Positions 35,757 to 45,798 of a DNA stretch of 64,000 nt are shown in pieces. The stretch spans positions 434,001-498,000 of the forward strand of contig NZ_ATTM01000001.1 in the NCBI RefSeq assembly GCF_000419685.1. The letters run 5' to 3'. Position 1 is the first letter of the stretch, and each line of letters opens with the position of its first letter. The position numbers and the translations under genes were made by a program. Under the pieces are notes generated by a model. It saw only the letters and a list, made by a program, of their open reading frames with translations. It made no database searches and was not told the DNA's origin. Source of the DNA: Flavobacterium antarcticum DSM 19726. GTDB lineage: Bacteria > Bacteroidota > Bacteroidia > Flavobacteriales > Flavobacteriaceae.

Positions 35757-38700
35757 ATGAACGAATTTTACTCAGGCTTTATAAATCAGATAGATTTATC
35801 TAGCAAATTAGATGAGTACTCAGGTTCGCCAAGGAATTGGCAGACCATGAGTATGAAATCGATGGGATTCGCATTACTGTTTCTCCTTTCTCTTTTTGGA
35901 GGACTTGATGCTACTGCCCAGTCGGTTTTGATAAATCCAGCGACAGGTGGTGGATTTGAACTTGGGACTACTTTTGCCGCTAATGGATGGACAGAGTCAA
36001 ACTCTGTAAATAATCCATGGATGATTGGATCGGCTGCTAACACTGGTTCAATTGCTGGAAACAGTGCTTTTATATCTAACGACGGTGGTGTAACTAATGC
36101 TTACACTCAGTCAAATAATGCAACTAATTATTTTTACAAGGATGTAACAATACCTGTTGGCGAAACTAAAATTTTGTTGACTTTTGATTGGGCTCAAAAA
36201 GGTGAGAATAGTTATGATTTGTGGCAGGTGTTTTATGCTCCTACTACTGTTACACCAGTTGGTGTAACTACACATGCCGGTTCCGGAACAACTTCTGTTC
36301 CTTCTGGAATTGCAGGTGCAACATATATTGGAAACGGATCTTTAGCTACAGGCGTCCAAAACGCATCTTACTACTTGCCAGCTGCATTAGCGGGTACTAC
36401 GGTTCGATTAATATTTTCATGGAAAAATGAAGTAGGAGGCACACAACCACCTGCTGCAATTGACAATATTTCACTTACTTCAGCAGCTCCGGGAAATTTT
36501 GTAAGTATTGCTTCTGGTGATTTTACTTCACCAGCAACGTGGAATTCTGGAATTGTTCCGACAATCTACGATAATGCTACAATTGCGGCGGGAACTACAG
36601 TGTCGGTAGATGCTAATGGAAAATCAGCCAAAAATGTTACCGTGAATGGAATATTAGATTACACTGCTACACCTACTTCATTTTCAGTTGTAGAAAACCT
36701 AGCTGTTAGCGCATCGGGAACTGTCAACGTATACAATGGCACTGCAGGTAAAACACTAATTGTTGGTGGAAACATCATAAATGATGGTTCTATTAATCTT
36801 TCCGTTGGAACAGCAAGTTCAGGGAATTTAACGCTAAACGGAACAGCGTTACAAACCATTAGTGGTGCTGGAACATTTGTTAGTGGTGTGATTAGAAATT
36901 TAACGTGCTCAAATACAAGTTCAGCTATTCCAAATATTGATTGGCAATTCAACAATGTTAGTGTAGAGTATAATTTAAACATCAGTAATGCTAAAATAAA
37001 TCTTGGTTCGAATAAGTTAACACATGGTGTTAGTACCATGATCCATACTGGTACAGGTGCATTTTCTTCTACAAATGGAGGTTTTACAAGCGGAACATTT
37101 TCTAGATGGTGGAGTGCTGGAGCAACGGGATATACTACTTTAGGGCCAGCCTCAATTCAAACTGCGCAAGGAGGACGATATCCTTTTATAAATGCAGCAG
37201 GACAACCACGATTACTTTATCTTGGTAGAACGTTACCTGTTGATGGTGGTCAATATGCTGTGAAATATACGGATGAAACCACACTTACATATGGTATGTC
37301 AATTACCGATGGAACGTACACAGTAACGGATCGATTTAATGGTAAATTTCAAGTTACAACCCAAGGAACGATGCCTTCAGCAGGAAGTTACATCGTTTCA
37401 ATCTTCGCTCCCGAGGCTTATTCAGCTAGTGCGGCAACAAGTAGAGTTGTAGGAGAAACGGCTTCAATTTCTGGAACAAATCAACCCACTTTTGCAGGTG
37501 CGGCAGCACAACGTTCCGCTGTAAACGAAGCAGATTTACTAGCAACTTCTGGATTATATATTGGTATTGGAACGGCTGAGTTGCTCTTCTCACCTATTAC
37601 TAGTGGTCCTTGGAACAATGCAACTACATGGAATAAAGGTAGTGTGCCAACTTGTACTGATGCAATTGTTATCAGTGGCGGACATACTGTTACTTCATCA
37701 GGTGCAGGAAATATCTCAAAATCAATTACTATTAATAACGGTGCTACTTTAGTGGTAGCTGCTGGTGATTTAACTGCAGGTTGTACATTAAATAATAATT
37801 TTGTAGTGAACAACGGAACATTAACTGTTAGTGGAGGAACGTTAAACATTAATGGAAATTTAATGAATAATTCAGGCTCTATATTCAATCAATCAGGTGG
37901 TATTATTAACGTTGATGGAAGTGATGGTGTAGTGGGTAACTCTGTTGCGACAGGTACGCCAATAGTACGAGTAACCGCTACTGCTGTTTCTAATTTGAAC
38001 CTGACGGGAGGAACGATTACAATCGTAGATCCACACGCTAGCGCTTCGACTTCAGATTATTCACTTTCAATTTCGCAAGGTGGCGCTGCAAATGCAGCAA
38101 GCCCTCTACATACTATTAAATTTGGTGACGGAGTATCGACGACAGCTGGTGGAGGTGCAAATGGATTTTATGTCTATTTATACCCTGGTTCGTACTATTA
38201 TTCAGTGGGAAGTTTGAAAGTTGATGCATTGACAGGAACTAATAGATTTGTTAAAACTAATTCTACAGTTGGAATATTAGGAGATTTAATCATTTTATCG
38301 GGTGAATATCAGATGTCATCAACTACTTATGTAGCAGGAAATATTAGTAATGACGGTACTGTAACTTCGACAATCGCTTTAAATTTAGCTACTTGGACAA
38401 ACGGTACTGGTTCAGCTAGTGCAAATGCTCAAAGTATTTCTGGTTCGGGTATATTTAGAAATTCGGCAACTCTTCCAACAGCGAGTTTTGGAACCGTAAA
38501 CATAAATAATACAAATAGTACCGGAATAACTTTAAATACGCCAATATCTGTTAGTGGAACATTAAATATGATATCAGGTATCGTAAATACTACAGCAACT
38601 AACTTTTTGACGCTAGGAACTGCAACTGCAACTGCAACTTTTTCTGGTACGCCAAGTGCTACAACGATGTTTAATGGTCCATTTGCACGAACTATCGCTA

Positions 38701-41700
38701 GTGGAAATACAAATTTTGTAACATTCCCAGTTGGTAAAGCGGAATACATGCCTGTTGCTATTGCACCTTCTACAACTGCAATTTCAGTGTTCAAAGCAGA
38801 AACTTTTAATACAAATACAGGAACAGTTAATACATCTATTAATTCACTTGCATCAAAAAGATGGGCAGTTTCTGCAATTAGTGGAACCTATACAGATATC
38901 GATGTAAAATTAAGTGATGCAGGAATTACTTCTAGCAGCATTCCTGTTTTAGGAACGGCAGCTGCTGGAATATATGGTAACGCTTTTGGAAGTGTTGCAA
39001 CATATGATGCAGGTCCGCCTCCTTCAACGGAGTCTAATATGTCTGTTCCTTCAGCAGATTTCACAGGTTTTATTTCTTATGCGAATTCTAATGTTTGTAT
39101 GGGAACACCAGTTCCTGGAAACACGATTGCCTCAACTTCAACTTTATGCAGTGGTCAATCATTGACTTTATCGTTGGAAAATGTAATTGCAGGAACAGGG
39201 ATTACTTACATTTGGGAAAGTTCAGCAGACGGTGTGGTCTATACACCAATAGTTGGAGCAAGTGATGCTACGGTAACATTAACTCCAACTGCTAATAACT
39301 ACTACAGAGCTCAAGTAACTTGTACAACAAACACAGGGACTTCTACTCCCGTTCAAGTTAACTTTTCAAATGTGATCACGTCTACTACACCAGATTCAAT
39401 TTGTGGTGTTGGAAGTGCAACTTTAGCTGCTACAGCAAATGCAGGAGCTACGGTATCTTGGTATACAAATGCGACAGGTGGAGCGCCAATTGGAGCAGGT
39501 ACGCCTTTTAACACTCCGTCAATAAGTACTACTACAACATTTTATGCGTCAGCAGAGCAAAGCTCAGTTGTAAATTCTGTACTGGGTTTAGGAGCAACAA
39601 CAAGTAGTAGTTCTGGCTCTTCATTTCTTCCAGGAGTTTGGGGTGGTGCTAAAACACAATATATTATCAAAGCTTCAGAATTGACCGCGGCAGGTATATC
39701 TGCAGGTATCATTACAAGTTTAGGTTTTGAAACTACAACAGCTGGACAAGCCTATCAAGGTTTTACAGTGCAAATGGGTGCTACTTCTCAACAATTAGCA
39801 ACCACCACGTTTGTTTCCGGATTACAACAGGTATATAAGGGAACACTTGCAAATGATGGATTTATGCCTCTTCCTAATGTAGTTAACACTTTAACATTCG
39901 GCACAGGTGCTGGATCAGATAGCGTTTTTAACTGGGATGGTTTGTCAAATATTGTTATTTCTATTTCTTGGAGTAGTGTACCGGCTGCTAGTACAGCGAG
40001 TTCTTCAGGAATGAAAGTGGATAATGTTGGTTTTACATCGACATCATACCGTCAGAGAGATAATTTGACACCAGCTGATATGTTGGCAGAAACGAGTGCT
40101 GCAGGAACAACTTTAAATCGTCCGAGATTTACCATAAATGGATTCAATGTTTGTGGCTCTTCAAGAGTACCGGTTGTTGCAACTGTAACAGCTCCTCCAG
40201 CATTTGCCCTTGATGGAACTACTGCAACTATTTGTAGCGGAGAAACAACTCCAACAGCAGTTACGATTTTAACAGGTGCTTCAGATTATGATACTTATGT
40301 ATGGTCTCCAGTTGAAGGAGTTACAGGTAATGCAACAAGTGGTTGGATGTTTAGTCCTACTACTACGACAACGTATACATTGACAGCATCACAATCAGCT
40401 GGTGTTTGTTCTAATTTAGGAACTTACGAAGTTACTGTTAATCCGTTACCAAGTGCTGTCGTAATTAATGCTTCTGCAACTTCATTGTGTATTGGTGATT
40501 CTGCAGTAAAATTGAGCGTTGGAGCTATTAGTCCAATGGTTGGAGGCTGCTTAACTGAGGTTAATGGTCAGTATCCAGCGAGTACTTTCAGTCCTTCTAT
40601 TCTTGACGGTACAACGGTTAATGTTGTAACTACAGTTGGTTACGCGAGTGAATACAGCGTAGTCTCTGCATTAGCAAATGTTAATTACACTTTTGTTTCT
40701 TCTATTGCTACAGATTATATTACAATCAGTAATTCAGCAGGAACTGTTATGTACGCGGCGGGTCAAACTCCTCTTCAGTGGACTTCAACAACTGCATCTG
40801 ACATTAGATTTTATACACATGCAAATAGTACTTGTGGAGAACAAAGTTCGAGTCGTACTAGAGGAATTATAGCTAAGTCATTTGAATTGCCTACTTGGTC
40901 TCCAACTACGAATCTTTACTTAGATGCTGCTGCAACAATTCCATATGTTGGAACGCCGGAAATTAGCGTTTATGCAAAACCTAGCGTTACGACCACTTAC
41001 TCAGCTCTTGCGAGTACTTCGTTAGGTTGTACTTCAACTACAGATATAGAAATTACAGCTATTGATTGCGGTATTTCTTATGCAAATTTACAATTCCCTG
41101 GTACTGCAACAATCACAGATTGTGCTACTCAGACTTTCTATGCTCAAGTGTATAAAGCGGGAGTTACTGAAGCTGCAGGTCAAGGAGCTGGAATAACAGC
41201 TTGGATTGGAAAAAATTCAGCAAACACAGATCCTGCAACATGGTCTGAAGCAAGCTGGGAATTAGCTAGTTTTAACGTACAAGTTGATAATAACGACGAA
41301 TATCAAATGACATTTGGACCGTTAACAGCAGGTACTTATTACGTAGCGAGTAGATTCGTATACACTCCTGGAAACTATGTTTATGGCGGTTATACTGCTA
41401 CTGGTGGAGGAATTTGGGATGGTACAACTAATGTGAGTGGTGTTTTAACTGTTGAGACGGTAACTGCACCAACTGCAACTGCACAAACATTCTGTAACGT
41501 TGGGACCGTTGCTGATTTAGTAGCAACAGGAACAGATTTACAGTGGTATGCTGCCGCAACAGGTGGAACTGCATTGGTTAACACAACAGATTTAGCTTCT
41601 GGAAACTATTATGTTTCTCAATCAGTTGCTGGATGTGAAAGCGCAAGAACGATGGTTGTAGTAACTTTAAATGTTACTGCTGCACCAACTGCAACTGCTC

Positions 41701-42590
41701 AAACATTCTGTAACGTTGGAACGGTAGCTGATTTAGTAGCGACAGGAATAGTTGGTTCAACAATTCAGTGGTATGCTGATGACACAACTTTAACTCCTTT
41801 AACTGACACGACAACTTTAGCTTCTGGAAACTATTATGTTTCTCAAACAGTTGCTGGATGTGAAAGTGCAAGAACGATGGTTGCCGTAACTTTAAACGTT
41901 ACTGCTGCACCAACTGCTTCAACGCAAACATTCTGTAACGCTGCAACAGTAGCTGATTTAGTAGCCACTGGTACAGATCTAAAGTGGTATGCTGCGGCAA
42001 CAGGTGGAACGGCATTGGTTAGCACAACTACATTAGCTTCTGGAAACTACTATGTTTCTCAAACAGTTGCTGAATGTGAAAGTGCAAGAACTATGGTAGC
42101 AGTAGTTATTGGAAGTACACCTGCACCAACAGGAACAGCAACTCAAGATTTTACAGCTGGTCAAACTTTAGCAGACTTTACAGTAGTGGGTAGTAGTATT
42201 ATGTGGTACAGTGATGCAACAGGTTCAACTGTTTTGCCAACATCTACAGTACTGGTTTCAGGAACAACTTACTATGCTTCCCAGACGGTTAATGGATGTG
42301 AAAGTACCACTCGTTTAGCAGTAACTGCAGGAGTAGATTTAAAAACTCCTTCGTTTGAAATTAGTAACCTTCGTTATTATCCAAATCCAGTTCAAGATGT
42401 CTTAACTGTGGATTATTCAGAAGCCATTCAAAGTGTTCAACTGTACAATATGTTAGGTCAAATGGTTTACAATAGAAACACAAATGCTTCTAAAGTGACG
42501 ATTGACATGGCTACTATGGCAGCTGGAAATTACATCTTGCAAGTAACCGTAAAAGGAATTACTAAAAATGTAAAAGTGATCAAAAAATAA
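35757..42590 (+). CDS. Giant secreted adhesin-like protein with Ig-like repeats and T9SS type A domain
   Basis: 2277 residues. A hydrophobic signal peptide at about 36-55 (GFALLFLLSLFGGLDATAQ) is preceded by an unusual 30-residue polar stretch; if that is untranslated the start would be the ATG at 35847. Residues 56-240 form a jelly-roll-like domain (GGFELGTTFAANGWT). About 245-1100 hold Ser/Thr/Gly-rich beta-repeats beginning FTSPATWNSGIVPTIYDNATI. From about 1130 come Ig_7-like domains (CSGQSLTLSL .. YIWESS; TVSWYTNATGGAP). At 1902-2190 there are four tandem modules around TFCN..TVADLVATG..WYA. The last about 80 residues are a T9SS type A domain (YYPNPVQDVLTVDYSE .. VKVIKK). Probable surface adhesin; ligand unknown. 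Confidence 0.9.
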   Translation: MNEFYSGFINQIDLSSKLDEYSGSPRNWQTMSMKSMGFALLFLLSLFGGLDATAQSVLINPATGGGFELGTTFAANGWTESNSVNNPWMIGSAANTGSIAGNSAFISNDGGVTNAYTQSNNATNYFYKDVTIPVGETKILLTFDWAQKGENSYDLWQVFYAPTTVTPVGVTTHAGSGTTSVPSGIAGATYIGNGSLATGVQNASYYLPAALAGTTVRLIFSWKNEVGGTQPPAAIDNISLTSAAPGNFVSIASGDFTSPATWNSGIVPTIYDNATIAAGTTVSVDANGKSAKNVTVNGILDYTATPTSFSVVENLAVSASGTVNVYNGTAGKTLIVGGNIINDGSINLSVGTASSGNLTLNGTALQTISGAGTFVSGVIRNLTCSNTSSAIPNIDWQFNNVSVEYNLNISNAKINLGSNKLTHGVSTMIHTGTGAFSSTNGGFTSGTFSRWWSAGATGYTTLGPASIQTAQGGRYPFINAAGQPRLLYLGRTLPVDGGQYAVKYTDETTLTYGMSITDGTYTVTDRFNGKFQVTTQGTMPSAGSYIVSIFAPEAYSASAATSRVVGETASISGTNQPTFAGAAAQRSAVNEADLLATSGLYIGIGTAELLFSPITSGPWNNATTWNKGSVPTCTDAIVISGGHTVTSSGAGNISKSITINNGATLVVAAGDLTAGCTLNNNFVVNNGTLTVSGGTLNINGNLMNNSGSIFNQSGGIINVDGSDGVVGNSVATGTPIVRVTATAVSNLNLTGGTITIVDPHASASTSDYSLSISQGGAANAASPLHTIKFGDGVSTTAGGGANGFYVYLYPGSYYYSVGSLKVDALTGTNRFVKTNSTVGILGDLIILSGEYQMSSTTYVAGNISNDGTVTSTIALNLATWTNGTGSASANAQSISGSGIFRNSATLPTASFGTVNINNTNSTGITLNTPISVSGTLNMISGIVNTTATNFLTLGTATATATFSGTPSATTMFNGPFARTIASGNTNFVTFPVGKAEYMPVAIAPSTTAISVFKAETFNTNTGTVNTSINSLASKRWAVSAISGTYTDIDVKLSDAGITSSSIPVLGTAAAGIYGNAFGSVATYDAGPPPSTESNMSVPSADFTGFISYANSNVCMGTPVPGNTIASTSTLCSGQSLTLSLENVIAGTGITYIWESSADGVVYTPIVGASDATVTLTPTANNYYRAQVTCTTNTGTSTPVQVNFSNVITSTTPDSICGVGSATLAATANAGATVSWYTNATGGAPIGAGTPFNTPSISTTTTFYASAEQSSVVNSVLGLGATTSSSSGSSFLPGVWGGAKTQYIIKASELTAAGISAGIITSLGFETTTAGQAYQGFTVQMGATSQQLATTTFVSGLQQVYKGTLANDGFMPLPNVVNTLTFGTGAGSDSVFNWDGLSNIVISISWSSVPAASTASSSGMKVDNVGFTSTSYRQRDNLTPADMLAETSAAGTTLNRPRFTINGFNVCGSSRVPVVATVTAPPAFALDGTTATICSGETTPTAVTILTGASDYDTYVWSPVEGVTGNATSGWMFSPTTTTTYTLTASQSAGVCSNLGTYEVTVNPLPSAVVINASATSLCIGDSAVKLSVGAISPMVGGCLTEVNGQYPASTFSPSILDGTTVNVVTTVGYASEYSVVSALANVNYTFVSSIATDYITISNSAGTVMYAAGQTPLQWTSTTASDIRFYTHANSTCGEQSSSRTRGIIAKSFELPTWSPTTNLYLDAAATIPYVGTPEISVYAKPSVTTTYSALASTSLGCTSTTDIEITAIDCGISYANLQFPGTATITDCATQTFYAQVYKAGVTEAAGQGAGITAWIGKNSANTDPATWSEASWELASFNVQVDNNDEYQMTFGPLTAGTYYVASRFVYTPGNYVYGGYTATGGGIWDGTTNVSGVLTVETVTAPTATAQTFCNVGTVADLVATGTDLQWYAAATGGTALVNTTDLASGNYYVSQSVAGCESARTMVVVTLNVTAAPTATAQTFCNVGTVADLVATGIVGSTIQWYADDTTLTPLTDTTTLASGNYYVSQTVAGCESARTMVAVTLNVTAAPTASTQTFCNAATVADLVATGTDLKWYAAATGGTALVSTTTLASGNYYVSQTVAECESARTMVAVVIGSTPAPTGTATQDFTAGQTLADFTVVGSSIMWYSDATGSTVLPTSTVLVSGTTYYASQTVNGCESTTRLAVTAGVDLKTPSFEISNLRYYPNPVQDVLTVDYSEAIQSVQLYNMLGQMVYNRNTNASKVTIDMATMAAGNYILQVTVKGITKNVKVIKK
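41463..42320 (+). repeat. Tandem Ig-like module repeats within the adhesin gene
   Basis: Three close copies begin near 41466, 41683 and 41910 (each about 210-225 bp, with near-identical blocks such as CAAACATTCTGTAACG and GTAGCTGATTTAGTAGC); a fourth, divergent copy begins near 42120. High DNA identity between copies suggests recent duplication and scope for copy-number change by slippage or recombination. Confidence 0.8.
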
Positions 42591-42622
42591 TTATTTGAAC
42601 ACACGCTTTTAGCGTAAAACTT

Positions 42623-42658
42623 AAATCCCGATTGTCACGCGACAATCGGGATTTTTTA
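42623..42658 (+). terminator. Terminator of the adhesin gene
   Basis: Perfect 14-bp stem AAATCCCGATTGTC/GACAATCGGGATTT with loop ACGC, then TTTTA. Confidence 0.9.
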
Positions 42659-42707
42659 TTTTAATGAATTCTCGAACAGAAAGAACTATTAATTTTGCAA
42701 AAGTGCG

Positions 42708-42953
42708 CTAAAGTTTTACTTCGTAAAGTTCACCACGATGCGGTTTTAAAGTATCGCGTATCTGAATCATATGTGCATCAGTAACTACAATATAAGCGAT
42801 TGAGTACATGTCATTAATGATTTCAAAACCAGTATTGTCTAATGGTAATTTTTCACTTTCAATATATTCTTTTAGATGAACCAAATGATGCTCAGCAGTT
42901 TTCGCAGCTGCTTGACCTCTAAAATCCCAAATTAATTTTATCTGACGTTCCAT
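42708..42953 (-). CDS. Small conserved hypothetical protein
   Basis: 81 residues: MERQIKLIWDFRGQAAAKTA, EHHLVHLKEYIESEKL, and an end KPHRGELYEVKL. No signal peptide or membrane segment. The layout (beta strand, helix rich in His, strand with IAYIVVTDAHM) resembles a small ferredoxin-like fold, but no function is known to me. A -7 box TATTTTTG on the minus strand (42979-42972) lies 19 nt before the start, so it is an independent gene facing the adhesin terminator. Confidence 0.75.
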   Translation of the reverse strand: MERQIKLIWDFRGQAAAKTAEHHLVHLKEYIESEKLPLDNTGFEIINDMYSIAYIVVTDAHMIQIRDTLKPHRGELYEVKL

Positions 42954-42971
42954 TTTGTTTGTGTTTTAATG

Positions 42972-42979
42972 CAAAAATA
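42972..42979 (-). promoter_or_regulatory. Probable -7 box of the 81-residue gene
   Basis: TATTTTTG on the minus strand; no -33 TTG at standard spacing. Confidence 0.4.
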
Positions 42980-43075
42980 CGCCGTTTTTATAAATAGCCT
43001 AGTTTTTTAAACTCCGTACTTCATCGTTTATCCATTTTTTGTAGAACTCAAGTAACTAACTTACTTCAAAATGCG

Positions 43076-43083
43076 TATTTTTG
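43076..43083 (+). promoter_or_regulatory. Probable -7 box of the DUF2891 gene
   Basis: TATTTTTG 16 nt before the ATG at 43100. Confidence 0.4.
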
Positions 43084-43099
43084 AGTAAAAGTATCCCGT

Positions 43100-44161
43100 A
43101 TGTACAAATATATTTTGCTATTTCTAACTGTAGCTTCTTCTAGTTTTGCTCAAATCCTCACGGCGGAACAAGCCAATCATTTGGCCACTCTACCTATCAA
43201 ATGTTTGCAACAAGAGTATCCCAATAAGTTAAGCCAACTTTTAATTGACAGTTCTGAAATAGCTTCTCCGAAAGAATTACATCCTGCGTTTTATGGTTGT
43301 TTTGATTGGCATTCCTCGGTGCACGGACATTGGAGTTTAGTTTATTTGCTAAATCACTTTCCTGAATTGAATTCTCGTGCCGAAGTCATTAAAAAGTTAC
43401 AAGTCAATTTATCTAAAGAAAATATTCAAAAAGAAATTGAATACCTTTCAAAACCTCATGAAAAGTCGTTTGAACGTACTTATGGTTGGGCTTGGCTACT
43501 AAAGTTACAAATGGAACTCGATTCATCTTCTGATGCTTACGCGAAAAATTTAGCACAAAACCTGCAACCACTTACCGATATTATCGCGAGTCGGTATATC
43601 GAGTTTTTACCCAAATTAAATTATCCCATTCGAGCAGGAACGCATTCTAACACGGCTTTCGGGATGAACTTGGCGTGGGATTATGCCGTTTATTCTAAAA
43701 ACGAGGCTTTGCGCCAAAGTATTTCTGAAAATGCAATCCGACTATATCAAAAAGACGAAAATTGCCCTTTTGACTGGGAACCAAGTGGTACAGATTTCTT
43801 GTCGCCATGTTTAGAGGAGTTGGGAATTATGCAACGTGTTCTGCCTGCGAAAATTTTTTTAGTTTGGACGAAACAATTCGCGCTAAAATTATTTAATCGG
43901 AAATACAATTGGGATGTGGCTCGAGTTTCGGATCGAACGGATGGACATTTAGTACATTTGGATGGATTGAATTTCAGTCGCGCTTGGAATTTTTATTATT
44001 TAATACAGCAGTATCCAAAGGAATTTTCACACTTACAAGAACTTGCAGATACGCATTTGACTTTCTCGCTTCCTTCCGTTGTGGATGGGAATTATGAGGG
44101 TGAACATTGGTTAGCATCTTTTGCCTTGCGATCTTTTGAAATGAAAAATACTACAAAGTAA
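43100..44161 (+). CDS. DUF2891 domain-containing secreted protein
   Basis: 353 residues with a Sec signal peptide (MYKYILLFLTVASSSFAQ). The body matches DUF2891: HPAFYGCFDWHSSVHGHWSLVYLL, FERTYGWAWLLKLQMEL, PIRAGTHSNTAFGMNLAWDYA, FDWEPSGTDFLSPCLEEL and SDRTDGHLVHLDGLNFSRAW. The alternating helices with conserved Trp/His/Asp suggest an (alpha/alpha)-barrel like some glycan-active enzymes, but no activity is established. Single gene, 76 bp before the FAD oxidoreductase, which has its own -7 box. Confidence 0.88.
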   Translation: MYKYILLFLTVASSSFAQILTAEQANHLATLPIKCLQQEYPNKLSQLLIDSSEIASPKELHPAFYGCFDWHSSVHGHWSLVYLLNHFPELNSRAEVIKKLQVNLSKENIQKEIEYLSKPHEKSFERTYGWAWLLKLQMELDSSSDAYAKNLAQNLQPLTDIIASRYIEFLPKLNYPIRAGTHSNTAFGMNLAWDYAVYSKNEALRQSISENAIRLYQKDENCPFDWEPSGTDFLSPCLEELGIMQRVLPAKIFLVWTKQFALKLFNRKYNWDVARVSDRTDGHLVHLDGLNFSRAWNFYYLIQQYPKEFSHLQELADTHLTFSLPSVVDGNYEGEHWLASFALRSFEMKNTTK

Positions 44162-44211
44162 ATAGTAAGGATAACCTCAATCATCTTGAAGCTTATGTTT
44201 TAAAAAATCGC

Positions 44212-44219
44212 TATTTTTG
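44212..44219 (+). promoter_or_regulatory. Probable -7 box of the FAD oxidoreductase gene
   Basis: TATTTTTG 18 nt before the ATG; a TTG lies 23 nt upstream (44186-44188), longer than ideal. Confidence 0.4.
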
Positions 44220-44237
44220 TAAAAAAATAAACGATTC

Positions 44238-45797
44238 ATGTCTAAAGAACTCTTGCTCCAAGTTGCCCCTGAAATTGCAGTAAATGCTGATTTGCTAAAA
44301 GCGCATATTGGAAAATTAGAACGCATCAGTTCTGCTGAAATTCAGCATGTTTCGATTTTGAAACGCTCGATTGATGCGCGACAAAAAGCAATTAAAATCA
44401 ACTTAAAAGTGGTTGTTTTTTTTCATGGAGAACCTATTGTTGAAAAGCAAATTGAATTACCAGATTACAAAGATGTTTCAAATGCAAGAGAAGTGCTGGT
44501 CGTTGGAGCAGGACCGGCCGGACTTTTTGCCGCTTTGCAATTGATTGAAGTGGGATTAAAACCAATCGTTTTAGAACGGGGGAAAAACGTGCAAGAACGC
44601 CGACGCGACTTGAAAGCGATTAACCGTGATCACATCGTTCATGAAGATTCAAATTATTGTTATGGTGAAGGTGGAGCAGGAACGTATTCCGATGGAAAGT
44701 TATACACACGTTCAAAAAAACGCGGCGACGTAGATCGGATTCTAGAGTTATTCGTTGCCTTTGGTTCGCCAGCCGATATCATGGTTGATGCACATCCGCA
44801 TATTGGAACCAATAAATTACCTAAAATTATTCAAGCCATTCGAGAGAAAATCATCGAGTTTGGTGGCCAAGTTTTATTTGACACGAAAGTTGTTGATTTT
44901 CTTGTGAAAAATAATTCTATTGAAGGTGTTGTCACTCAAAATGGCGATAAAATTCTAGCATCTCATTTAATTCTAGCAACAGGACATTCGGCTCGTGATA
45001 TTTATGAATTGTTGCACCGAAAACAAATATTTATTGAAGCGAAACCTTTTGCTTTAGGCGTTCGGGCAGAACATCCACAGGAATTAATTGATAAAATTCA
45101 GTACAGTTGTGATTTTCGGGGAGAATTTCTTCCACCAGCTCCATACTCTATTGTCAAGCAAGTAAACGGTCGCGGAATATATTCGTTTTGTATGTGTCCT
45201 GGTGGCGTTATTGCACCTTGTGCCACAAGTCCAGGGGAAGTTGTGACAAACGGTTGGTCGCCTTCAAAAAGAGACCAGCCAACAGCCAATTCTGGTATTG
45301 TGGTCGAATTAAAATTAGAAGATTTTAAACCTTTTGAAAAATTTGGACCTCTTGCTGGAATGGAATTTCAAAAAAGTATCGAGCAGCAAGCGTGGCGATT
45401 AGCGGGAGAAACGCAAAAAGTTCCTGCACAACGTATGATTGATTTTACACAAAGTAAAGTCTCCGAATCGATACCTAAAACGTCGTATGTTCCTGGAACT
45501 ACTTCAATAGAATTAGGACGCGTATTTCCAGGATTTTTAACACAAACCTTGCGAGAAGGGTTTGTTGAATTTGGCAAATCGATGAAAGGATATCTGACGA
45601 ACGAAGCCATTTTACACGCCCCAGAATCCAGAACTTCTTCACCAGTTCGAATTCCTCGCGACCCAATTTCACTAGAACATTTGCAAATAAAAGGATTGTA
45701 TCCTTGTGCTGAAGGAGCCGGTTATGCAGGTGGAATTATTTCTGCCGCAATTGACGGTGAAAAATGTGCATTGAAAATTGCAGAAAGTATTTCGTAA
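44238..45797 (+). CDS. FAD-dependent oxidoreductase (COG2509-type)
   Basis: 519 residues, cytosolic. An N-terminal ferredoxin-like region (1-80) precedes the Rossmann motif VVGAGPAGLFAALQLIEVGLKPIVLERG at about 90. YCYGEGGAGTYSDGKLYTRSKKRG, HLILATGHSARDIYELL and SFCMCPGGVIAPCATSPGEVVTNGWSPSKRDQPTANSGIVVEL are the markers of the uncharacterised FAD-dependent dehydrogenase family COG2509. The C-terminus repeats the flavin site (GLYPCAEGAGYAGGIISAAIDGEK). Substrate unknown. The stop is 1 nt from the convergent gene end at 45799. Confidence 0.9.
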   Translation: MSKELLLQVAPEIAVNADLLKAHIGKLERISSAEIQHVSILKRSIDARQKAIKINLKVVVFFHGEPIVEKQIELPDYKDVSNAREVLVVGAGPAGLFAALQLIEVGLKPIVLERGKNVQERRRDLKAINRDHIVHEDSNYCYGEGGAGTYSDGKLYTRSKKRGDVDRILELFVAFGSPADIMVDAHPHIGTNKLPKIIQAIREKIIEFGGQVLFDTKVVDFLVKNNSIEGVVTQNGDKILASHLILATGHSARDIYELLHRKQIFIEAKPFALGVRAEHPQELIDKIQYSCDFRGEFLPPAPYSIVKQVNGRGIYSFCMCPGGVIAPCATSPGEVVTNGWSPSKRDQPTANSGIVVELKLEDFKPFEKFGPLAGMEFQKSIEQQAWRLAGETQKVPAQRMIDFTQSKVSESIPKTSYVPGTTSIELGRVFPGFLTQTLREGFVEFGKSMKGYLTNEAILHAPESRTSSPVRIPRDPISLEHLQIKGLYPCAEGAGYAGGIISAAIDGEKCALKIAESIS

Positions 45798-45798
45798 C

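Noticed and set aside
41463..42320. Regular repeats read as a possible CRISPR array.
   Set aside because: The repeats are about 210-225 bp, in frame, and encode Ig-like modules; there is no short direct repeat/unique spacer pattern and no cas genes.
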